64,000 bases of DNA. Origin: Pictodentalium vernedei (lineage: Eukaryota > Mollusca > Scaphopoda > Dentaliida > Dentaliidae). Below, in pieces: positions 55,895 through 64,000 of the stretch; positions within the stretch are counted from its first letter, which is position 1, and the number at the start of each line of letters is the position of its first letter. The notes under the pieces are model-generated. The model made no database searches, had not been told where the DNA came from, and was given only the letters and a program-made list of their open reading frames with translations. The DNA lies in the NCBI GenBank assembly GCA_031216915.1, contig CM062296.1:457822681-457886680 (forward strand), read 5' to 3'. A program made the position numbers and the translations under genes.

Positions 55895-58105
55895 ATGAAA
55901 ATTTACTGCTCTGAATGCAAGGCGAGGAAGTCTTCCTCGGATTTGCATGCTTGTTGCCTTGCCTGTAGTCGATGCACTCCTGCAGATTCTTGTCCTACTG
56001 TGTACATTGGCATGACAGACGTTGGAGATGGGTGTCGCGATGCGTTGTTGGCGGTGAGGTTCCTATGCCGAAACTCTCACCATAATATAATTCAAGTTTT
56101 TCAGTTTCTATTTCAGAGGAACATGAACATAGTGATGGTATTGTGACACCCATCCAAAGTGTGCTACCGTCGTCGCACTCTGTTGAGCAAATAGAGCTAG
56201 CTGCAAGGTGTTCATGAATATAAGCAAGGGTTAAGGCCTTTAGTTAGAGTTCTTAATCCCTTGCAAGCAGCTAGCTCGACCAGTGAAGCGGTTATTCCGC
56301 CCGTTGGAGCCGCGACACCGGGTAAGTCCGTTATGGTTGAAGGAAGTGTAGATTTGGGTAGAGCGAGCACCTCAAAATCAAAAGCTCACCCAGCAACGAT
56401 GGAAATAGTGAGGAAGTCAGCAAGTTTCTTTTAGGGAGGCTCGCCGAGGTCTAATAAGACCGCGAGTGGGAGAGGCCCCTCTCTAACCCAACAACATTTG
56501 GGGCCAAATGTTGTTTTGAGAAACTTGCACAAGCCGGAATCAAGTTTTCTTTTCGGGAGGCTCTGTGAGGTCTGATAAGACTGCGAGCAGAAGATGTCCC
56601 TCTCTAACCCAACAACATTTGGGCCAAATGTTGTTTCGAGAAACTTGCACGAGTCGAAGCATACATCTGCCTGCCGCTCAGGACGTTCCGGCTAGATTGC
56701 AGCCGGGGTCGGCTTCAGTCACGGCTTCCTCCGCTATGTTATAAAAGCACACACGTCCGCATGCTAGCTACCCAACTTCGGATATCCAGCCAGTTGCGCG
56801 AAGACTGAGCCAGTCTTCACCCGTGAAGTTGGACCATCCTGTAGCTAGCGATCTGAGGCTTTGTTCATCGGGATGTTTGGAGAAGAAATCTATCACCAGA
56901 TGTTAGTCCCAGGAGTAGCAAGCGGTGAAAAAACAGAAGACCGCTACTCCTCAAGCCTTGGTAATGGACTTGCTGTCACAGATTGCGCAGCTGATCGCAG
57001 CATCCCAGCAAGTGCAAGAGCAGCCTCCCGCAGACTCTAGTGGTGAGCTGTCGGACGGTGCTGGGTCGGTCCAGTCATCTGTACACACAGATACGAATGA
57101 CCGAATGTCACAGCTGAATCAGTCAGATGGTGAAAGGGTCAAGGAAGAGGATTACCCTTCCCTTTCAAATCAGCATATGGTAGCGATGAATTTTATTTAT
57201 CAATACTAAACTGACTTTGTTCCACCTGATCGGCAAGCTGCGACTACTATAGAGAAACCGCTGTCGTCTCTGCAGCAGATTTCGTGTGGAGAAAAGAGGA
57301 TGTTCTTTCCTTCCCGAAACAGTCTTGACAGGTTCGGAAACATTCGGCCATGTTATCGATGCCATATTCAACCTCTCTAGTGCTCGACATCTTCAATCAG
57401 TATACCGTTCCTTGGACTATGTTCATTTAAAACGGTTGGAGAAGATGTCCAGAGAGCTCCTCTGCATTTAGATGAGCAGGCCGGGGAAAATATGTCCCTA
57501 CCTGCATGATTCAGTATACACTCGGAAGTGATGGAATGTGCTATTTCATCCAATAGAGCGAATCTGGATACGATGTCCTATGCAGATCACCTCACCAGAG
57601 CTATGGCTCAACATCTTAATGGGAAGGAATTTGAGGATGTTGTTCCTCGCTTAGAGTTCTTTCCAGGGCAGTCATGTATGCCACATACAACTCCGCCCTG
57701 ACAGTGGCAAATTGGGAGTTGCGTCGTCATCACTTATAGATGACAAGGTGAAAAGCTCTCTCTGAGTTGCTCCGGTCTCTGGATATACTCTATTGATGAC
57801 GAGCTTTCGTTAGTCTATGAACTGGCTACAAGAAAGCTTCCAGTACACTGCTACTGAAGTCTGCGCCTCAACAACACGCTTCAGCAGACCGGAGTAAGCG
57901 AGGCCGTTCCACTTAAATCAGCTAAGGGAACTCCTCGCGAGGGTACAATAAACCCTCTCATACTTACTCCAGAGGTCGTCAGTATAGCACCTCGGGAAAG
58001 GGGCACAGGTCTGATCCAGACTATAGGTCAGATGCTCCTAAGCCGACGGGATGAGTTTCTTCGTGGTGAGGACGTAGTTTCTCCTTCCATAAGCCTCGTT
58101 AGTCA
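55895..58105 (+). pseudogene. D6 gag pseudogene
   Basis: The ATG at 55895 opens MKIYCSECKARKSSSD, with the Cys/His cluster C5-x2-C8 and CCLACSRC in the same order as D3. The frame breaks after about 80 codons. Later blocks (56925-57209, with PSLSNQHMVAM) align with D4 gag. A short repeat around CAACAACATTTGGG near 56489 and 56607 is an internal duplication of about 118 bp. No intact Gag. Confidence 0.75.
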
Positions 58106-58280
58106 TACAGGTGATGAATAAGACCTCTATTGCTTACCAGTTGACGGAAGGTTATCAATTTCGCGAGGAACTGGATTTATTTCACGGAAGATCAGTGGAT
58201 AAAAGGTGTTATCTCGGAAGGCCAATGGCTATGATTCCGAACAAAAACCCCCCTACTAGATGTCCACGTTGGACTAATCG
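58106..58280 (+). pseudogene. D6 truncated RT N-terminus
   Basis: Sequence matching the start of ORF2 (GGAAGATCAGTGGAT; D4 32445) runs to about TGGACTAATC at 58280 and then stops aligning. None of the RT catalytic blocks is present. Confidence 0.7.
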
Positions 58281-59950
58281 TAACTACCTTGAGATTGCTG
58301 TCTCTTTGAGAATTACAGCTGTTAGAATAGCGGCTTGTCATTCCCTACCTTGCGCGACGATGGTTGTAAGTCTCCATTTAGTGAGCTTTCAAGTCGCTAG
58401 TACACCGAGATATCTGTATTCACGGAGAGGAAGACTTCTTGCTACGTTAGCCAGGCTCTGACCGCTGTCTTTTGGGAATAAAACCGATAAAGGTACAGTG
58501 CTTTTTGGTTTGTTTTCATAGGTGTCATAGACTTGAGTCTTATTGTTTACACCATAGTAGCCTAGCTAGAATCACGAGCGAGATTGTTTCAGTAATTATG
58601 CAGTGACATAACTGAATTTATTATCTCTTGGGACTCCTGCCTCTTTGGGAATTAAGGGCTATTAAATAGCGGCTCTTCATTCCCTACCTTGCACGACGAT
58701 AGTTGTAAGTCTCCATTCAGTGAGCCTTCAAGGTCTTAACTTACACCGATATATGTGTCTTCACGGAGATGAAGACTTATAAGCTACAGCTAGCATTATA
58801 AATCTCCTTAGTCAGCTTCTAAGACTGCAGTTATCAGCCTTTTATTGTCTTGACGTATAGGAAGACCTTTAGCTGCTTCAGCTGGGCTGAGTTTGTTGTC
58901 CTATCGGGCATGATACCGTATGTTAGAGGAGGTTATTCTCTTCCTACCGGTATGGTTTGGTGTTAGTTATATGAGGCGATAAGCTCTATTAATGATGCTA
59001 TATTTACCTACTGTGATTATGTCAATGCGATGTATTTGTTCATCACGTCCCTCTCAGTCCTTAGTGGCATTATGGAGTCCATCTGATGTGAGGGCGCACT
59101 GCGGTTCCTGTTCTATTTGATGACTAATACAAGAGCGATTCAAGTAATGCGGATGAGGGGGGTTCGATATGACTTTTTCGTCTGGCGTTTCTTGCGACGT
59201 ATGAGAAGATTACTCAGTTAACTGCATATTAACGTCATATTATTCATTCAGTTTCCTGGTTACACCTGTATCTCTCGGTCATACTGTGGTTACAGGCTGT
59301 ATTCAGATGAGTACATGTGGGATTTCATTGCTCGCGTGCATAATATGTGTATTATTAGGCAGACACATTGTTGACAGACTATATAAATTCTTGCTCTGCT
59401 TATAGAGCTCATGAGAATTTTGGGACTATTTGGATCAGTTATGGAACTGCCAATAGGCCGTCTATGCATATGTTCTCATTTTTTGGCACCATTATTCGGA
59501 GTAATACATTCTTCTCCGAACAGTCATTGATTGTTACAGCCCCAGGAAACAATGAATTATTTCGGTCACGGGTCTGTTAATCATAGCTCGATCCATGTTC
59601 TAATCCAGGTTTCTATGAAGATACAGTACACATTCTCGTATATTCGAACGGTTCATTGGAGTGTTATTATTGGAATCAATTGTACACATGAACGAGGTCG
59701 CCTGTAGGTTGTCTTCGAAGCGTGTTTGTTTTTCAGATACTTTCCATTTATATTCTATTACACAACTGTATGATCGTGCACTTTATATCACCGGTTTTCA
59801 TCCTATCTATGCATTCTGACTCCAGTATATGTTAGAAGCGTGCTCAGTTAATTACCGCGATCGCCACAATAGCCTTAGCTTCTGAAGTGGCGTTAAGCAC
59901 CAATAATTAATAATAATTAATAACAGGGTGCTTATTGAGCGCATATATTT
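58281..59950 (+). other. Novel 3' segment of the D0/D6 lineage, with a 339-bp internal repeat
   Basis: No RT, RNase H or recombinase is recognisable. A block containing CATTCCCTACCTTGC and GGTTGTAAGTCTCCATT-type words occurs at about 58290 and again about 339 bp later. The later part aligns with D0 at 1110-1700. No frame longer than about 116 codons. Origin unknown. Confidence 0.6.
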
Positions 59951-60334
59951 GGATTATTTAGTATCACTTTTCTCTGATTCCAGAGCACTCCCCTCTTTGT
60001 TTTGAAGAATATTCCCTGAAAAAAAAGGATGGGGGGGGGTGGGAATTTTGGGGTAAAATCTCCTCCGACTTGATAAATGTGTAACTTTGAGTGAAGTTGT
60101 TTTTGTCTGTAGATTATATCTGATCCTAGATACAGCTTGTCTATTATTTTATATAGCGTATGTTTGTGGGGGTTAGTCTCTCACTCTCAAATATGCCATC
60201 CAAATTTATGGGGCTTAGTCCAGACTAGCCTTAAAAATTGGGGGCTTGTTTCACCCAATTAGCATAATCATTCATGCTAAGAATATGGAATAACTTGGAT
60301 ATGGCTCCTTATTTATGATAAGTCTTCTCTATTA

Positions 60335-61745
60335 TTATACCCCCGCTTCGAAGAAGTGGGGGCTATATAGGAATCGCCCTGTACGTCCGTACGTCCGTAC
60401 ATCCGTCCGTCCGTCCGTCCATCCATACGTCTGTCCGTACGTCTTTCCGGACATGAAATTCTTGTGTGCGCAACTCCTCCTACATTTATCAATCAATTTG
60501 GACAAAACTTTTCAGACATCATCACTACTAAGTGAACATGCGCATATTCCAAGATTTTTGATCTGCGACAATTTTAACCAGGTTTTCTCCCTTTGACTTA
60601 GATTTATTGTGTCTTTCCATCCGAACAAATTCTGGTGTGCGCAACTCCTCCTACATTAATGAACCGATTTTGATGAAACCTTTCAAACATCATCTCTACT
60701 AAGTGAACATGTGCATATTTTAAACTTTTTAATCTGCAACAATTTTAACCAGGTTATCTCTCTTGAACTTTGATTTAATATGGGTTTCTACATGAAATTC
60801 TTGTGTGCGCAACTCCTCCTACATTTATCAATCAATTTGGACAAAACTTTTCAGACATCATCACTACTAAGTGAACATGCGCATATTCGAAGATTTTTGA
60901 TCTGCGACAATTTTAACCAGGTTATCTCCCTTTAACTTAGATTTATTATGTCTTTCCATTCGAACAAATTCTTGTGTGCGCAACTCCTCCTACATTAATG
61001 AACCGATTTTGATGAAACCTTTCAAACATCATCTCTACCAAGTGAACATGTGCATATTCCAAACTTTTTGATCTGCGACAATTTTAACCAGGTTATCTCT
61101 CTTGAACTTTGATTTAATATGGGTTTCTGCATGAAATTCTTGTGTGCGCAACTCCTCCTACATTTATCAATCAATTTGGACAAAAGTTTACAGACATCAT
61201 CACTACTAAGTAAACATGTGCATATTCCAAAATTTTTGAGCTGTGGCAATTTTAACTAGGTTATCTCCCTTTAACTTAGATTTATTATGGGTTTCTACAT
61301 GAAATTCTTGTGCGTGCAACTCCTCCTACATTTATCAATCAATTTTGACAAAACCTTTCAAACATTATCACAACTAAGTGAACATACGCATATTCCCAAA
61401 TTTTTGATCTGCGACAATTTTAACCAGATTATCTCCCTTTAACTTGGATTTATTATGGGTTTTCAAATGGGATTCTTGTGTGTGCAACTCCTCCTACATT
61501 AATGAACCGATTTTGAATACATGTTGCACATTGTAAATGTGTTTTTCCAAATGTAAACCATATATGTGTGGGCTCTTTAAGTATTCAGTGCTGTTCTGTG
61601 GAAGGCCACATGCAAATACAAATTTCAACAACAAAAAATGATCTTTATGTATACATTTCCTTATGGCCTTCGCCTACATGATCAGAAGTGCATTCCTCTA
61701 AAAACCCAAAGCGGGGGTATTAATCACCTTCAGTGATAGTTCTAG
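60335..61745 (+). mobile_element. Rolling-circle-like repeat inserted in the D6 3' stem-loop
   Basis: The left end TTATACCCCCGCTTC folds with GAAGTGGGGGCTAT. The right end has AAGCGGGGGTAT, hairpin ATCACCTTCAGTGAT and the terminal AGTTCTAG. The host sequence on both sides rejoins into the stem-loop seen in D0 (CTCTATTA then TTGTACAGAGAGAC). Seven units of about 169 bp share TGTGCGCAACTCCTCCTACA. Subterminal inverted repeat, 3' hairpin and TT-type target fit Helentron derivatives. Confidence 0.75.
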
Positions 61746-62223
61746 TTGTACAGAGAGACATACATGTAATTCCTTTTAAATTTAATTTCCTTTCACCTTG
61801 GAATGCAGGCTCAGGAGCTATATTTGGTCTGCTAATTCTTAAGTCCTAGGCCCTCCGCCTTTTTACGATGCACCTAGACTGGGCCATTGGTTATTGGTAT
61901 AAAAATATGATAAATTTAAAGTAATTTGTATATTTTTTATACTTACCAATGGCTCATACCTCCCTGCTCAGTTATTATTAGTATGCTCATCTACAAAGAA
62001 TGATGTTGGCACCAATTCTGGTCTCTTCCTGACCACTGCGCATGCACAGATGGTAAAAGTATGGAGGGCCAGATTGGACTTTTAATTTTTGTTTTTGTTT
62101 GCAAATTTTGGGGATTGAGGGGTTCAAAATTTGTGTTTGGCCCTTGATAATATCGAGTTTGCACCAGCTAGTCTTGGCCATTGGTAAGTATAAAAAATAT
62201 ACAAATTACTTTAAATTTGTCAT

Positions 62224-62477
62224 TTTCTTCTTTTACGACACACAACACAAAAAATTACATATGTAAACTATGTACGAACTATATTTATGATCGATAAATA
62301 AAATACGTAACAGGGAATTCTTGGAAAATCCCATTTCACAACACATGCGCAATAAGGGAAGTAACTCTATTTCTACACAATGACATTGATAACCGTGAAG
62401 TCCAAAAAAGTATCCCCATATTATTGTTTACTTCCTCTGAATTTTTTTCTCTTCATTCGATTACGCTCAGTCTCTGA
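62224..62477. other. Flank right of D6, nothing recognised
   Basis: AT-rich unique sequence starting TTTCTTC, the D6 integration flank. Confidence 0.45.
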
Positions 62478-62750
62478 TTAATGTGTTTTGGACCTGTTTT
62501 CAAATAATAACATCACTGATAAAAAGCCAAACAAACTGAAAGAAACTATAAACATAAAAGCTTTCCAAAAGTGGCCTTTTAAAGATGATTTCAAAAGCAT
62601 TTCAGAAGACTTGACAGGAACATAACTGAACTTCAGTGTACCGTCTGTGCCGAACACATTTCTGAGATACGTCGGGAGGCACACCGACGTGGTGTCAATA
62701 AACTGTAATGTCCAAATATCCAAAACAGTACAAATTTCTGAGTTTCTCAC
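62478..62750 (-). CDS. Possible exon of a minus-strand membrane protein
   Basis: A minus-strand frame is open for 90 codons and is richer in GC than its surroundings around its middle. It contains CLPTYLRNVFGTDGTLKFSY and a hydrophobic segment FMFIVSFSLFGFLSVMLLF, then ENRSKTH and stop. An acceptor-like GGACATTACAG precedes FIDTTS on the minus strand. I do not recognise the family; a membrane segment at the end of a soluble domain is all that can be said. It could be chance. Confidence 0.25.
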   Translation of the reverse strand: MRNSEICTVLDIWTLQFIDTTSVCLPTYLRNVFGTDGTLKFSYVPVKSSEMLLKSSLKGHFWKAFMFIVSFSLFGFLSVMLLFENRSKTH

Positions 62751-63249
62751 CTATTTCAAGACAATGCACCAGTATATTTGTACAATCAAATCCCACAGAA
62801 CAAAAGAAAACTGTTGCAGCTGTGGATTAATCATCACATATCTTCATTTTTTGGATCTTGTGTTTCCATGAATTAGCTTAGAGTCATCTGGTGACTGCTC
62901 AACTCTCTGAACTAAATTAAAACTTCTAGAGAAGTAGGTTTGAGATATTATCGACTCAAGAATTGCACTTGTTTATCATGATATATCTTTTTAACACTTT
63001 TCTTAACTTTCTGTAAACTCATGTCAAAATGCCAAAATTACAATTTTTTCCCTGAATACATCTAGGAATTGAATCAGTTCAGTCGTGTTTGACAGAGCTT
63101 AAGTGACATTTATTGTTTAGTATTGTATATCTCTGGTTTTACTTTGAGAACACTCTACCTGACATGGGACTATGCTAATGTGACATTTTTTGAGGAATTA
63201 TATTAGTAAACAGTTCAATTATGGTTAATTACAGTCTCAGAATGTTTTG
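62751..63249. other. Unassigned AT-rich sequence
   Basis: No gene, repeat or palindrome that I can support. Confidence 0.4.
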
Positions 63250-63497
63250 ATTGCTAATTTTCCTGGCCTAGCTAACTCTGTTCAAGCTCCGCTCAAGCAG
63301 GGTTACAACAGTTGAAAACATGTGCACCATCGACGTGCAGTATGCCTTAGTACACAGCGTCATCGTACCCCTATGTAGGCAACCGGAATAAACTGCCTTG
63401 CCCAAGGACACAACATGGGTCGTCCCGGGCGGGGATCGAACTCGGGACCTGTAGCATAGAAGTCCAACAGTCTACCAATGAGCCACCGCTTTCCCTA
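63250..63497 (-). mobile_element. tRNA-derived SINE
   Basis: On the minus strand it begins near GGGAAAGCGGTGGCTCATTG, with an A-box-like TGGCTCATTGGTAGA and a B box GAGTTCGATCCCC (63431-63443). The body then carries CCTTGGGCAAGGCAG, a motif common in tRNA-related SINEs of invertebrates. The head does not fold as a complete tRNA and has no clear anticodon arm, so it is not a tRNA gene. The 3' limit is approximate. Confidence 0.75.
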
Positions 63498-63840
63498 TAT
63501 TTATGAAGACAAATGATCTTCTTTATAAAACAATTGCTGCAAAAATCTTTTTCTAACAGTGTGTTGCATGACAACATTTCATCGGTGGAGGGAAAGGTAC
63601 ATCGAGAGTCTATCATCATCCCTAAAAAGATAACAGTGCTGAAATGATTAACTGTAACTTATTAGCCATCACATTTGAATTTGTAATGATTAACCTCCAT
63701 TTGTGATGCCATTATTGGAGTTTCATAAGCATGGTACAGTGAAACACTGTTAATTGAATAGGCACTTTGCCATTGAAAAATCCAACTAACAGGAGTATTC
63801 TGTTAACAGTGATTGGTCTCTTTGCTGTATTCTAGAGAGT

Positions 63841-63909
63841 ATTTAATCTATTATATCTTGTTTGACAGAGCTCATGGAGCTCTGTCAAACAAGATATAAT
63901 AGATTAAAT
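63841..63909. repeat. Perfect 69-bp palindrome with 3-base loop
   Basis: Arms 63841-63873 and 63877-63909 are exact reverse complements around ATG. The outer sequence is ATTTAATCTATT and the centre GAGCTC-ATG-GAGCTC. Confidence 0.95.
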
Positions 63910-64000
63910 GTCTGTATTGGATGTTTGGAGGCCAAATAGGTCTATAGACAAGGGGCATGGTGAGGACAGATGCCTAACCCATCCCTAGTGAAGGGTGGGG
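63910..64000. other. Right edge, nothing recognised
   Basis: No feature beyond the palindrome. Confidence 0.4.

Larger units (their letters stand above)
53757..62223 (+). mobile_element. D6: gag-bearing non-autonomous DIRS element with a novel 3' segment
   Basis: The left end is ATTTTTATACTAATAACC at 53757 and the right end is near 62223, followed by TTTCTTC. Complementary terminal repeats and an internal complementary region (about 61872-61953, with part of the adjoining repeat deleted) are present. Two rolling-circle-like elements are inserted (54070-55879 and 60335-61745). Without them D6 is about 5.2 kb and carries gag and a short RT stub, then about 1.6 kb of sequence unrelated to pol. 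RNase H and recombinase are absent. D0 shares the 3' segment. Confidence 0.82.

Noticed and set aside
63250-63497. A tRNA gene on the minus strand.
   Set aside because: A and B boxes are present but the rest does not fold as a tRNA and continues into a SINE-type body.

Overview
The window is eukaryotic, most likely from a bivalve or related mollusc. That inference rests on a spliced animal gene, a high load of DIRS-type tyrosine-recombinase retrotransposons, and many rolling-circle-like elements with terminal hairpins and internal minisatellites, an architecture described for bivalve 'pearl' and Helentron-associated repeats. There is no bacterial-style gene organisation.

The only host gene recognised with confidence is on the + strand. 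Three exons (12062-12280, 13058-13295, 52358-52480) join in consistent phase into one stretch of a BIG-family Arf guanine-nucleotide-exchange protein, best matched from memory to BIG3/ARFGEF3. The second intron is about 39 kb and is almost entirely transposon.

At least seven DIRS-like copies, all on + like the host gene, are present and are called D0-D6 here. D0 (3' end only, to 2569) and D6 (53757-62223) form one lineage with a novel 3' segment. D1 (2961-10670) is old and has lost most of its recombinase. D2 (15088-22032) and D5 (43337-50257) are near-identical, RT-less copies with the same internal rearrangements but different flanks. D3 (23456-30583) is almost intact: gag, RT/RNase H/methyltransferase-like and tyrosine recombinase, with one visible nonsense codon in the recombinase. 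D4 is an older element whose 5' leader was split by D3 (22986-23455 plus 30584-36007).

Element ends are visible directly. D3 has inverted terminal repeats and an 89-bp internal complementary region that is the complement of the joined right and left ends. D5 sits inside a minisatellite repeat unit that reveals the empty site, and the two lines of evidence give the same termini. No target duplication is seen; left flanks end in AT and right flanks begin with TTT, usually TTTC.

Rolling-circle-like (HINE-like) elements lie at 2570-11890, 22033-22985, 36371-41127 (two fused head to tail), 42077-51495, 51520-51975, 54070-55879 and 60335-61745. Several are split by, or inserted into, DIRS copies, so the order of insertions can be read. 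There is also a TTAA-flanked MITE family (three copies), a 783-bp hAT-like MITE with a 6-bp duplication, a tRNA-derived SINE, a 165-bp satellite at the left edge and several long palindromes.

The main biological story is a DIRS community inside one host intron: a near-autonomous copy (D3), RT-less copies that still moved (D2, D5), and RNA hairpins with compensatory changes in leader and tail that could be the cis signals shared between them.
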